From Halomarina rubra (GTDB lineage: Archaea > Halobacteriota > Halobacteria > Halobacteriales > Haloarculaceae): 64,000 nt of DNA. The translations under genes were made by a program, and so were the position numbers. The notes beneath the pieces were generated by a model, which was not told the DNA's origin, ran no database searches, and saw nothing but the letters and a program-made list of their open reading frames with translations. The stretch spans positions 353,454 through 417,453 of the forward strand of contig NZ_JALXFV010000003.1 in NCBI RefSeq assembly GCF_023699475.1. The letters are read 5' to 3'. Shown piece by piece: positions 34,356 through 42,800 of this stretch. Each line of letters opens with the position of its first letter. Position 1 is the first letter of the stretch.

Positions 34356-35507
34356 GTGCCACACCAGTGTACCGCCTGCGGGCACACGTTCGAGGACGGC
34401 TCGAAGGAGATGCTGTCGGGCTGTCCGGGCTGTGGCGGCACGACGTTCCAGTTCCGCCCGAGCGGTGCGGCCGACGGGACGTCGACCGACGCGCCGGACG
34501 ACTCCGACGCGACCCCGCCAGAACGTGAGTCCGGCGGCGTCGCCGAACGCATGGGCCGCACCGCCACCGCGATGCGCGACTGGATGCACCGCGACGACGC
34601 TCCCGACAGGTCCGACACTGCCGGCGCTCCCGACACTGCCGAGACCCCCGACTCCACCGACGTCCCCGATACCACCGACGTCGAGGACGCGACCGGTTCC
34701 ACTCGAACCGACGCCGGTGACGCGGACACCGGGGTCGAAACCGGGACCGCGAGCGTCGACGAGCGGACCACTGGTGAACCGACGACCGACGAGACGCGAC
34801 CAGCAGACGCGACACGACCAGCGGACGAGAACCGTTCTCCGGACGACACACGGTCACCCGCCACCTCCGAATCGGACGACGCGGCCGCCCCAGACGCGGT
34901 CGCATCCGGCGAAGACACGGACGACGGTCTGGCCGCGTGGCCCGACCCGCCGGACGTGAGCCACGTTCGGGAGAAAGACCAGCGCGTCCACCGTCGCCGG
35001 CGACGCGCTGGGCGGTGGGGTACGGAGACCGAACAGGCGACCGAGACGGACCAGACGACTCAGACCGACCGACCGACCGAGACCGAACGGGTGGCCGAGA
35101 CGGTCGACCGGCCGACCGACGAGCCTCGCGACGACACCCCTCGGCCGAACGAGGACGGTCTCATCGTCGCCGACGAGGAATCCCTCGACGGCTCGACGGA
35201 AGACACCGCCCAGGCGAGCGCGCGGAGCGAGATGGCGCGCCCCGACGAACTCCCGCCGCGGGAGTCCGAAGCCCCCAGTTCGGGTCGCGTCGTCAGCGAA
35301 CCGAGCGGGGAGAAACCCGACATGGCCGAACTCCGCGAGGAGCTCAACGAGCAGTTCGAGTCGATCAAGATCGTCGAACCCGGTCAGTACGAACTCAACC
35401 TGATGGAGCTGTACGACCGCCAGGAGTACATCATCTCGCTCCGGGAGAACGGTCGGTACGTCATCCAGATGCCCGAAGACTGGCTCGGCGACCGCGACGT
35501 ACCGTAG
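34356..35507 (+). CDS. arvC: ArvC (OapC-type zinc-ribbon protein)
   Basis: A 383-residue protein with an N-terminal C4 zinc ribbon (HQCTACGHTF, SGCPGCGGTTFQF), a very long disordered linker of about 270 residues rich in Asp, Thr, Glu and Pro, and a compact C-terminal domain (ELREELNEQFESIKIVEPGQ; YELNLMELYDRQEYIISLRE) that defines the OapC/ArvC family. The start is GTG at 34356, placed by GGAGGT 6 bases upstream. It is the third gene of the arvABC unit. The linker has runs such as TRPADATRPADENR and ETDQTTQTDRPTETE, which suggest expansion by slippage. Confidence 0.9.
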   Translation: MPHQCTACGHTFEDGSKEMLSGCPGCGGTTFQFRPSGAADGTSTDAPDDSDATPPERESGGVAERMGRTATAMRDWMHRDDAPDRSDTAGAPDTAETPDSTDVPDTTDVEDATGSTRTDAGDADTGVETGTASVDERTTGEPTTDETRPADATRPADENRSPDDTRSPATSESDDAAAPDAVASGEDTDDGLAAWPDPPDVSHVREKDQRVHRRRRRAGRWGTETEQATETDQTTQTDRPTETERVAETVDRPTDEPRDDTPRPNEDGLIVADEESLDGSTEDTAQASARSEMARPDELPPRESEAPSSGRVVSEPSGEKPDMAELREELNEQFESIKIVEPGQYELNLMELYDRQEYIISLRENGRYVIQMPEDWLGDRDVP

Positions 35508-35863
35508 CCGCGGTCCCTTCGGGTGTCGTAGTCGCGACTCGTTCGGGTCCGTTTCCGGACGCCCGCCGTGTTCACGCTCCCGGTCGCCGTCGTACGGTTC
35601 TCCACCGGAAACGAGGGGGTCGCCACGTCGTCGACCGTACTGCTGTCGACTGTCGGTGCTTACGAGTTGCTATCGCCGACGACGGAGTCAGCCGAACCGT
35701 CGTGCGTCCGTGACCGTCGCCCAGGAGCGCCGCGAGGGGGCTCGGTCGTCACGTCGCGGACGGCGTCGGTCGCGTCGTCCCGCGAGGGTCGCCCCGCTAC
35801 GATGGACACGGTCGTCGGGACGAACCCGGCAGGACTTAAACGGTCGCCCGCGAAGCGAGTTCC
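35508..35863. other. Intergenic region with outlying ORB and leaderless promoter
   Basis: No gene seen in the first 350 bases. An ORB-type box, TCTCCACCGGAAACGAGGGG plus GT, lies at 35600-35622 on the plus strand, the same orientation as the right-side origin box 2.8 kb away. At the right end, CTTAAA (35835-35840) lies 26 bases before the ATG at 35864 and is the promoter of the small membrane protein gene. Confidence 0.65.
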
Positions 35864-35950
35864 ATGAGCGAGGCTACGAAAGTCGTCATGGGAACCATCG
35901 GTGTCGCCGCCGTGCTCGCGGTCGCACTCGTCGTCGTCCTGGCACTCTGA
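35864..35950 (+). CDS. 28-residue single-span membrane protein
   Basis: ATG at 35864 opens MSEATKVVMGTIGVAAVLAV and continues through a hydrophobic run to a stop at 35948-35950. The whole product is a 6-residue polar head and one membrane helix. TATA-like CTTAAA lies 26 bases upstream, the leaderless spacing. The next gene starts 4 bases after the stop, so the two are probably cotranscribed. Too short for family assignment; small proteins of this kind are often missed in annotation. Confidence 0.65.
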   Translation: MSEATKVVMGTIGVAAVLAVALVVVLAL

Positions 35951-35954
35951 GTCG

Positions 35955-36761
35955 ATGTTCGACAGACGGGACCTCTCCCCGGAACTCCAAGCGGTGCGTG
36001 AAGCCCACGCACCGGGTACGGTCGTCCTCGACTGCGAGGGCGACTTCGAGACACTGCCACCGGACGCCGCCGAGACGCTGGGGCTGTTCGTCGACAGCCT
36101 CGCGCCCGTCTCCTTCCCCGCCGAGTGGCTCCCCGACGACGCCCCCGAACTCCTCCGGCGGTACGCCAGCGAGACGTTCACCGTCGGGATGCCCGGCGAC
36201 GGCGGGGTGACGTGGACGACCCAGACGACGCCGCCGGTCGTCCTCGTGAAGGCGCGGACGACGGGGTCGCCCGAGGCGTTCCTCGACTTCCTCGTCGCCG
36301 AGGCGCTCGTCGAGGCCGGCATCGCCGTCCGAGACGGCGGTCCCCCACTCCCCGAACAGTTCCTCGGCTTCTTCGGCGAGCGGTACACCGACCTCGCCGC
36401 CGCGACGGGGCTCTCGCCCGCCGACACCTACCAGTTGGCGAACGCGCTGTACGACGCCTACCTCGGACTCCACACCCGCCCGGTGTTCCGCGAGTGGGCC
36501 GACGACCACCCCCGACTCCACGAGGCGTGGCGCGACGCGGGCGAGCGACTCCAGCCACGGCTGGACGGTCTCGCGCGGGAGGTCGCGACGGGCCGGACGT
36601 CGTTCCCAGCCGCGGCCGAACTCGCGTGCAGCGGCGTCAAACACGGCTGTGACCTCCCGACGCCGTTCGGCGCGCTCGACACCGCCGCGTACCGCGACGC
36701 GGGCGCGGAGTACGCCGTCGTCTGGGCGCGCAAGACGTTCGAGAAACTCGTCGAGGAGTGA
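35955..36761 (+). CDS. Conserved haloarchaeal protein, unknown function
   Basis: A 268-residue protein without signal peptide or membrane segment. Stretches that look conserved are FDRRDLSPELQAVREAHAPG, VLDCEGDFETLPP, PAEWLPDDAPELLRRYASET, FLGFFGERYTDL, and CSGVKHGCDLPTPFGALDT. I believe similar proteins occur across haloarchaea, but I cannot name a domain or activity. It begins 4 bases after the stop of the 28-residue membrane protein, so the two likely share a transcript. Confidence 0.8.
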   Translation: MFDRRDLSPELQAVREAHAPGTVVLDCEGDFETLPPDAAETLGLFVDSLAPVSFPAEWLPDDAPELLRRYASETFTVGMPGDGGVTWTTQTTPPVVLVKARTTGSPEAFLDFLVAEALVEAGIAVRDGGPPLPEQFLGFFGERYTDLAAATGLSPADTYQLANALYDAYLGLHTRPVFREWADDHPRLHEAWRDAGERLQPRLDGLAREVATGRTSFPAAAELACSGVKHGCDLPTPFGALDTAAYRDAGAEYAVVWARKTFEKLVEE

Positions 36762-36872
36762 GGGACCGTCGCCGAGGAGCCGCTCGCGACCCGAGTTCGG
36801 GGTTCGCCGGTGGTGTGTGGCCTCGACACGACGGCGTCGGCTTCTTACGGCATCCGTCCGTACACGTCGGTG

Positions 36873-37133
36873 ATGTCGAACCTCGAACTCTACGAACTGG
36901 AGGGCTGTCCCTACTGTGCGAAGGTGACGTCGAAACTCGACGAACTCGGACTGGAGTACGAGTCCCACATGGTTCCGCGCTCGCACGGCGAGCGCACCGA
37001 GGTGAAAGAGATCAGCGGCCAGACCGGCGTGCCGGTGCTCGTCGACCCCGACCACGGCGTCGACGGGATGCCCGAGTCCGACGACATCGTCGAGTACCTC
37101 GAACGAACCTACGGTCGGGAAGCGAGCGCCTGA
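36873..37133 (+). CDS. Glutaredoxin-like protein
   Basis: An 86-residue thioredoxin-fold protein. The active-site motif CPYC lies in LEGCPYCAKVTSKLDELG near the N terminus, and the cis-proline motif is TGVPVLVDP, followed by ESDDIVEYLERTYG, as in glutaredoxins and GST N-terminal domains. Haloarchaea use gamma-glutamylcysteine in place of glutathione, so the physiological thiol partner may be that. The ATG at 36873 gives the conserved fold start. It is a single gene after the unknown protein, with 111 bases between. Confidence 0.92.
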   Translation: MSNLELYELEGCPYCAKVTSKLDELGLEYESHMVPRSHGERTEVKEISGQTGVPVLVDPDHGVDGMPESDDIVEYLERTYGREASA

Positions 37134-37229
37134 ACGGCCGAGACGACGCGCTCACAGCCCCTTCACGGCCCGAATTCTCGTGATCACTCGTGACCCCAAC
37201 CGTCAGCGTCGCCACCGCCCGGCGTCGGC

Positions 37230-37703
37230 TCAGGCGGCGCAGACGCCCTCGTAGCTGAGACGGATGAACCGCCGCAGCAGGACGAGGTCGTTGCCGCCGA
37301 TGGGGACGAGCGGCCAGGAGCGGTCCCGTCCGCCGTCCGAACGCAGCGCGTGGTCGCGGGGGCCGTCGACGCGGTCACCCGGGCCGTCACGCCGGTCGTC
37401 GTCGGTCGCCGTCGGCCCGCCGAGGGCGACGTCGCCGTCCCAGTCGAGGGTCAACCCCGACCAGCGAACCCGCAGTCGGTCCCGAGCGTCGTCGTCGAGT
37501 CCACACAGCGCCACGCCGCCGTCGGTGACGACGGCGAACGGTCGGTCGTCGACGAGGAACGCCGGGTACCCGCCGACCGTTCCCGGTTCGACACGCTCCC
37601 ACGCGCGGACGGTGTTGAAGACAGCGTCGCGAAGCGCCCCGGACCGTCGGTCGGTGAACGACGGGCGGCCCGTCGCTTCGAGGCCCATCGATTCGATAGC
37701 CAT
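37230..37703 (-). CDS. Conserved haloarchaeal protein, unknown function
   Basis: A 157-residue acidic protein with VFNTVRAWERVEPGTVGGY, FLVDDRPFAVVTDGGVALCG, an Asp/Arg-rich middle (TATDDDRRDGPGDRVDG) and a conserved-looking end (GNDLVLLRRFIRLSYEGVCA). No known motif recognised. The start at 37703 was chosen because CTTTATC (37728-37734 on the minus strand) is about 27 bases upstream, the leaderless distance; the alternative ATG at 37721 would be only 8 bases from that box. Confidence 0.72.
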   Translation of the reverse strand: MAIESMGLEATGRPSFTDRRSGALRDAVFNTVRAWERVEPGTVGGYPAFLVDDRPFAVVTDGGVALCGLDDDARDRLRVRWSGLTLDWDGDVALGGPTATDDDRRDGPGDRVDGPRDHALRSDGGRDRSWPLVPIGGNDLVLLRRFIRLSYEGVCAA

Positions 37704-37797
37704 GGGGATGTGGTACCGCATGGCACGATAAAGGTATGACGCGTGGAACGTGTCGAAATGCTCCGCTAACCGGACTGAAAGCAGCGGTTAGCGAGGG

Positions 37798-38793
37798 CTA
37801 CGCTTCGGACTCGGAGCGGTCGGTCCGCTCGCGGATGAGGTCTCGGAGGTCCTCGGCGTCCTCGATGTCGGCGATCTCGTCTTGCTCGATGAGGACGGTT
37901 CGGTCGACGCTGTCCCGGCGCGCACGGTCGACGACGTAGATGGCCGACGTGCGGGTCACCTCGCCGACCGAACTCATGATGCGGGCGCGCTTCTCTGCGG
38001 TGCGGTCGAACGTGGAGTGACCGGTGAGCATCGTCCCGCCGTCGTCGCCGGTGACGGCGGTCGACCCACCGGCCCCGCTGTCCTCGCTGACGGCCTTGAA
38101 CGGCGAGCGCAGCGTGGGGTGGACGTCGAAGCCGACACGGGTCAACACCGTCACGAGCGGTTCGTCGTCGGGGTCGGCCTCGGGGTCTTCGGGCATCGGG
38201 TCGGCGTCTCGGAGCTCCTCGGACTCGAACACGTCGACGGGGTTCGACAGCGAGCCGTCGAACAGCTCCTCGAGGCGGGCGGCCACCTCGACGCTGGCGT
38301 TCATCCCGCTCTCGTACTTCGAGACGGTGCGCCGGGAGACGCCGAGTTCGGTGGCCAGACGGCCGAGCGACCACTCGCGTTCGCGGCGCTTGTCGGCGAG
38401 CACGTCGCCGTCGATGCTGACGTACAGCCCACCGGGGGCGGCGTAGATGAGCGGCGGGACGCCCTCGATGAACAGGTCCATCGCGGTGTCCGGCGAGAGG
38501 ACGGGGACGCCGTGGCGGAAGTACACTACGCCCGGTTTGAGGTCCTCGTCGCGGGTCCGCAGCCCGATGACCAGCGGCGTCGCGTTCAGGTACCGTCCGA
38601 GACGACGCATCTCCGCGCCGGTCGCCGCGTCGAAGGAGTCGACGTTGCCGAGCACCTTCAGGAGGAGGACGTCGTCCCGTCGGCGGGCGGCGACGTCGAA
38701 GCTCTTCGGACGGACGGCACACCGGTCGCTCACGAGGAAGCCCGCGTCGGCGAGCATCGCGGTCACGTTTCCGACCAGTGCAGACCGTGACAT
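37798..38793 (-). CDS. HTH-type transcriptional regulator (COG1395-like)
   Basis: A 331-residue archaeal regulator. The N-terminal part is nuclease-fold-like ([20 protein letters not shown], then [19 protein letters not shown]). A Cro/C1-type helix-turn-helix lies in the middle ([20 protein letters not shown]). The C-terminal half is acidic with another ordered region ([40 protein letters not shown]). This layout matches the putative HTH regulators conserved across euryarchaea. Targets are unknown. The start at 38793 has a strong AT-rich TATA run (TATATATA) about 30 bases upstream. Confidence 0.87.
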   Translation of the reverse strand: MSRSALVGNVTAMLADAGFLVSDRCAVRPKSFDVAARRRDDVLLLKVLGNVDSFDAATGAEMRRLGRYLNATPLVIGLRTRDEDLKPGVVYFRHGVPVLSPDTAMDLFIEGVPPLIYAAPGGLYVSIDGDVLADKRREREWSLGRLATELGVSRRTVSKYESGMNASVEVAARLEELFDGSLSNPVDVFESEELRDADPMPEDPEADPDDEPLVTVLTRVGFDVHPTLRSPFKAVSEDSGAGGSTAVTGDDGGTMLTGHSTFDRTAEKRARIMSSVGEVTRTSAIYVVDRARRDSVDRTVLIEQDEIADIEDAEDLRDLIRERTDRSESEA

Positions 38794-39039
38794 AACTGGT
38801 GGTATGCGCTTGTCCGCATATATATATTGTGTCAACACCGGAACCGTCGTCCGGCGGTTTCGGGGCCGCTCTCGGCTCGTTTTAAGTGGTACGGCCGGTC
38901 CACCGACCTGCCGACCACCAGCTGTCTCGTCGGCGACAGGTCGATGCTTCGGGGTCGTCGCCCCGGACGGTCGACGGCCGACCCACCCCGGAAGCGACCG
39001 TGACGAAAGCGCTTACCGCCTCGCCCGCCGAGTCCGCGC

Positions 39040-40389
39040 GTGACCGTCATCGGCCTCGACGACACCGACTCGCGCGAGCACGGGATGTGTACGACCCACG
39101 TCGCCCACCGGATCGCCGAGCGACTGCGCGAACGCGGCACCGTCGAGCGCCTCCTCCTGATACGGCTCAACCCCGCCGTCGAGCACAAGACCCGCGGCAA
39201 CGCCGCCCTCGCGATTCACACCGACGTCCCCGCCGCCGAAGCGTTCGCCGTCGCCCGCGAGGTCGTCGATGGGGCGGCCGTCGAGACGGACCCGAACACG
39301 AACCCCGGTCTCGTCGTCGCCGCCGGCGACCCCGACGCTACGCTCGGTCCACAGGACGCCGTCGTCCGGTTCGCCCGCGCCGCCGTCCGCGACCACCTCG
39401 CCATCGCAGACGCCGAGGCGCTGCTCGCGCACGCCGGGTTCCACGCGAAAGGGTGGGGTGACGGCCGCGGCCGTATCGGGGCGCTCGCTGCCGTCGGCGC
39501 GTGGGCCGCTGGCATCGAGGACGCCGCCGGGTCCGAGACCGACCCCGTCTTCGGCGACTGGACGTACGAACGCATCGCCTACCGCGAGCGCGAGAAGTGG
39601 GGGACCCCTCGCGACGTCGACGCCGACTCGGTGGTCGCCGCCGCCGACGAGGCGTACCCGAGCGTCTGGGACACCGTCGACCGTGGCGAGGGTGAGACCG
39701 TCTGTGTCCCGCACACGCCCGGTCCCGTTCTCTACGGCATCCGCGGGGACGACGCGGACACGGCCGAGCGGGTCGCGGCCGCCATCGAGAGCGAACCCGT
39801 CGCCAGCGCCGAGACGTTCCACACGAACCAGGGGACCGACGCGCACCTCCGGGCGGGGGCGCTCGCCGACGCACTCGACGGCCGGGCGTACCGCCTCGAC
39901 GGCACTGTCCTCGACGCCCCCGAGACCCGTCGGGGTGGCCACGTCTTCTTCACACTCGGGGCCAGCGACGAGGCTCTCGACGACACCACACTCCCTGCCG
40001 ACCCGCCGACGCTCCGGTGTGCCGCCTTCGAACCGACCAAGCGCTTTCGCGACCGGGTACGGGCGCTCCGTCCGGGCGACCGCCTCACCGTCTGTGGCGA
40101 GGTGAGCGACGGGACCGTCAAACTGGAGAAGTTCGCCGTCCGCGCGCTCGACGCCACGGAACTGGTGGTGCCGGACTGTCCCGACTGCGGGCGGCGGATG
40201 GAGAGCGCCGGCCGCGACCAGGGCTATCGCTGTCGGGACTGCTCGACCCACCGTGACGGGAAGACTGAGCGGTCGGTCGAGCGTGACCTCGACGTCGGCT
40301 GGTACGAGGTGCCGCCGTGTGCGCGCCGGCACGTCGCGAAACCGCTCGTCCGCGGCGGGTTCGACGCGCCGACCCACCCCGAACGGTAG
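39040..40389 (+). CDS. tiaS: tRNA(Ile2) 2-agmatinylcytidine synthetase TiaS
   Basis: A 449-residue enzyme that attaches agmatine to C34 of tRNA-Ile2 so that it reads AUA. The N terminus (VIGLDDTDSREHGMCTTHVA) is the ATP-binding DDTDS motif, GFHAKGWGDGRGRIGALAAV follows, then an OB-fold region (GDRLTVCGEVSDGTVKLEKF) and a C-terminal zinc ribbon (DCPDCGRRMESAG, YRCRDC). Start is GTG at 39040; GCTTACC about 26 bases upstream may be the TATA box of a leaderless message. TiaS is an archaeal signature enzyme. Confidence 0.95.
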   Translation: MTVIGLDDTDSREHGMCTTHVAHRIAERLRERGTVERLLLIRLNPAVEHKTRGNAALAIHTDVPAAEAFAVAREVVDGAAVETDPNTNPGLVVAAGDPDATLGPQDAVVRFARAAVRDHLAIADAEALLAHAGFHAKGWGDGRGRIGALAAVGAWAAGIEDAAGSETDPVFGDWTYERIAYREREKWGTPRDVDADSVVAAADEAYPSVWDTVDRGEGETVCVPHTPGPVLYGIRGDDADTAERVAAAIESEPVASAETFHTNQGTDAHLRAGALADALDGRAYRLDGTVLDAPETRRGGHVFFTLGASDEALDDTTLPADPPTLRCAAFEPTKRFRDRVRALRPGDRLTVCGEVSDGTVKLEKFAVRALDATELVVPDCPDCGRRMESAGRDQGYRCRDCSTHRDGKTERSVERDLDVGWYEVPPCARRHVAKPLVRGGFDAPTHPER

Positions 40390-40483
40390 CGGGTCGACGG
40401 CCCGAGTCGCCCCCGGCGGTGGGTTCGTCCGTTCGACGTGCCGCGGTCAGAACACCGAAGGTCCCGGCGTCCGCTGTGGTGGT

Positions 40484-41134
40484 ATGGTCCGTTCGACACG
40501 AACCGGTGCCCTCCTCCTCGCGGTCGCGCTCGTCGTCGCGCTGTCGGGGTGTGCGGGTATCGCCGACGACCCAGCGACCACCGAGACGCAGGCCCCCGCG
40601 ACGGGAACCGACGCGCCGCCGACCGCGACGTCGCCGACCGAGGACGCCTCGGAAACGGCGACACCGTCGCCCGCGTCGACGGCCGACCCGACGACGTCGC
40701 CCACCACGACACCGACCGGTCCGAGCGCGACGTTCGTCGAGGACGGCGAGACGCTCGCGACGGTCACGCTCGAAGTCGCCGACAACAGGAGCGAGCGCCG
40801 CCGCGGGCTGATGCATCGCGAGTCGCTCGCCGAGGACGCGGGGATGGTGTTCGTCTACGACGACGCCAACCCCCGGACGTTCTGGATGAAGAACACCCTC
40901 ATCCCGCTCGACATGGTGTTCGTCTCCTCGAACGGCACCGTCCTGAACGTCGAGCACGCCGACGTGCCGCCCGAGGGGAGCACAGACTACGGGAACTACG
41001 AGAGCGACGGTCCCGCCCAGTACGTCGTCGAGGTCAACCGCGGGTTCGCCAACGAGACGGGCATCGGCCCCGGCACGCAGGTCGAGTTCTCGGCGCTGAA
41101 CGCGACGAGCGAGACCGAGACCGACTCGCGCTGA
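40484..41134 (+). CDS. DUF192 lipoprotein
   Basis: A 216-residue secreted protein. The signal ends in a lipobox (ALVVALSGCAG) with Cys at about residue 23. Next is a Thr/Pro/Ser-rich spacer of about 60 residues (TATPSPASTADPTTSPTT), typical of haloarchaeal lipoproteins, then a DUF192 domain: ERRRGLMHRESLAEDAGMVF, ANPRTFWMKNTLIPLDMVFV, and QYVVEVNRGFANETGIGPGT. The function of DUF192 is not established. It lies 94 bases after tiaS on the same strand. Confidence 0.9.
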   Translation: MVRSTRTGALLLAVALVVALSGCAGIADDPATTETQAPATGTDAPPTATSPTEDASETATPSPASTADPTTSPTTTPTGPSATFVEDGETLATVTLEVADNRSERRRGLMHRESLAEDAGMVFVYDDANPRTFWMKNTLIPLDMVFVSSNGTVLNVEHADVPPEGSTDYGNYESDGPAQYVVEVNRGFANETGIGPGTQVEFSALNATSETETDSR

Positions 41135-41195
41135 CCGGCCGCCGGTCCTCGGCCACCGCCTCCGGTCCGCTCCTCTTCGACCGCCGCTCGCGGCC

Positions 41196-42659
41196 TCAAC
41201 AGCTGTTCACGACCTCGAAGTACCCCGGTGACGTCTCCTTCAGCGTCGAACTGTAGGCGGGAAAGCCCATGTAGTCGTCCGACCCCTCGGCGTAGTACGC
41301 GCCGGTCGACATCGACTGGTAGGCCCGCCCCGCCTCGCCGTGGTCGAAGTTGCTCGCCGTGCCGCAGTAGCCGCTCGACGACTCGACGGTGACGGTCACG
41401 CTCGCGCTGTCGGTCGCGCCCGCGTCGTCGGTGACTGTCACCGTCGCGGTGTAGCTCCCGGCGCTCCCGTAGGCGTGGGTCGGCGTCGCGCCCGTGGCGG
41501 ACGCGCCGTCGCCGAACGTCCAGTCGTAGCTCGCGACCGAGCCGTCGCTGTCCGAGGAGCCGCTGGCGTCGAAGCTCACGGACTCGCCGACCGCGGCGGT
41601 CGTCGGCGACGCGCTCGCGGCGGCGGTCGGTGCGGCGTTGGTCCCGTCCCCGCCGTCGTCGCCCCCACCGTCGCCGCCACCGCTCGCGCCCTCGAAGAAC
41701 TCCCACATGATGGTGCTCGCGTCGGGTGCGTCGGGGTCGGTGTACGCCCCGCCGCTCGTGCCGCCGGCCCACGCGTGGCCCATCCCGTCGACGATGTACT
41801 TCGCGACGACGACCGACCCGGACTCGTCTGCGTACTCGCTGACTGTGTAGCTGTGCCCCGCCGACTGCTCGGTCCGGGTCGTCTCGGCGGTGTAGTCCGT
41901 GCCGTCGTCGTCGGCGTCGTCGGCCGCGAGGTCGATGGTCTGGGTGGCCTGCTCGGCCGCCTGGTGGCCGTTCTGCGTGACGACGGTGTAGTCGCTCGTG
42001 CCGTGGAAGACGACCGTCGGGAGGACTGTCGCTCGCGACCCCATGTCCTCGTAGGCGAGCGTCCCCTTCTGCTGGGGGTCGGGGCCGCCGGAGTTCATCG
42101 CCGTCGTCGCCTCGGTGAGACTGTTGGCCGCGTCGTACTCCAGGCCGGAGTGGACGCCGATGGCCGAGTAGAGGTCCGGATACGTGACACCCATGATGGG
42201 AGCCATCCCGCCACCCGCCGAGAACCCCGCGAGGTACACCCGCTCGGGGTCGATGGCGAACCCGTCCACCACCTCCTGGGTCATCCCGGCGATGAGCGCG
42301 GGTTCGCCGCTGCCGCGTCGCTGGTGAGCCGGTTCGAACCAGTTCCAGCACTCGTTGGCGTTCGCCCCGCTGGTCTGGTCGGGGTAGACGACGAGAAAGC
42401 CCTCCTGTTCGGCCAGGTCGTTCATCCCCGTCTCCGAGGCGAACCCCCCGGGAGTCTGGGTACAGCCGTGGAGCATCACGACCAGTCCGACCTGCTCCGA
42501 CCCGTCGTAGCCACTCGGGACGTACCGCTTGTACCGTCGACCGCCGTAGGTCTGGTCGGTGATCGACCCGCTGGCCGCGCTCGCAGTCGTCGCTACGGAA
42601 CTCGCCGCTGCCGCCGCTCCGAGCGTCCGCAGGAGCCGGCGACGTGTTACGTCACTCAT
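41196..42659 (-). CDS. Secreted PHB depolymerase-type esterase with PKD domain
   Basis: A 487-residue exported hydrolase. A twin-arginine signal (TRRRLLRTLG, residues 5-14) leads to an alpha/beta hydrolase like poly(3-hydroxybutyrate) depolymerases and feruloyl esterases: oxyanion region MLHGCTQTPGGF, nucleophile AGFSAGG (Ser147), the His in DGMGHAWAGG. A Gly/Asp linker precedes a PKD domain (SFDASGSSDSDGSVASYDWT; TYTATVTVTDDAG-like), and the last about 55 residues (CGTASNFDHGEAGRAYQS to a terminal Cys) form a module I recall from bacterial extracellular esterases. Substrate could be polyester or plant ester. Export folded by Tat is usual in haloarchaea. Confidence 0.9.
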   Translation of the reverse strand: MSDVTRRRLLRTLGAAAAASSVATTASAASGSITDQTYGGRRYKRYVPSGYDGSEQVGLVVMLHGCTQTPGGFASETGMNDLAEQEGFLVVYPDQTSGANANECWNWFEPAHQRRGSGEPALIAGMTQEVVDGFAIDPERVYLAGFSAGGGMAPIMGVTYPDLYSAIGVHSGLEYDAANSLTEATTAMNSGGPDPQQKGTLAYEDMGSRATVLPTVVFHGTSDYTVVTQNGHQAAEQATQTIDLAADDADDDGTDYTAETTRTEQSAGHSYTVSEYADESGSVVVAKYIVDGMGHAWAGGTSGGAYTDPDAPDASTIMWEFFEGASGGGDGGGDDGGDGTNAAPTAAASASPTTAAVGESVSFDASGSSDSDGSVASYDWTFGDGASATGATPTHAYGSAGSYTATVTVTDDAGATDSASVTVTVESSSGYCGTASNFDHGEAGRAYQSMSTGAYYAEGSDDYMGFPAYSSTLKETSPGYFEVVNSC

Positions 42660-42800
42660 GCACTCGAATTAACGGCGCGCGCGAACTAACTTCTCTAGGT
42701 TAACATATTAACGAAAACACGTCGAATTCGGAAGGTATCGTTCGGTGACTCCGTGGGCTGTGGAGCCGTCGAGTGTGATGGGTCGCGGGACCCGTCGCTC

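Noticed and set aside
38879-39039. A short frame after TTTTAAGTGG near 38943-39000, upstream of tiaS
   Set aside because: About 18 codons, Arg/Pro-rich, no start at leaderless distance from the TATA-like sequence, no ribosome-binding site. It is more likely a hairpin-rich leader.
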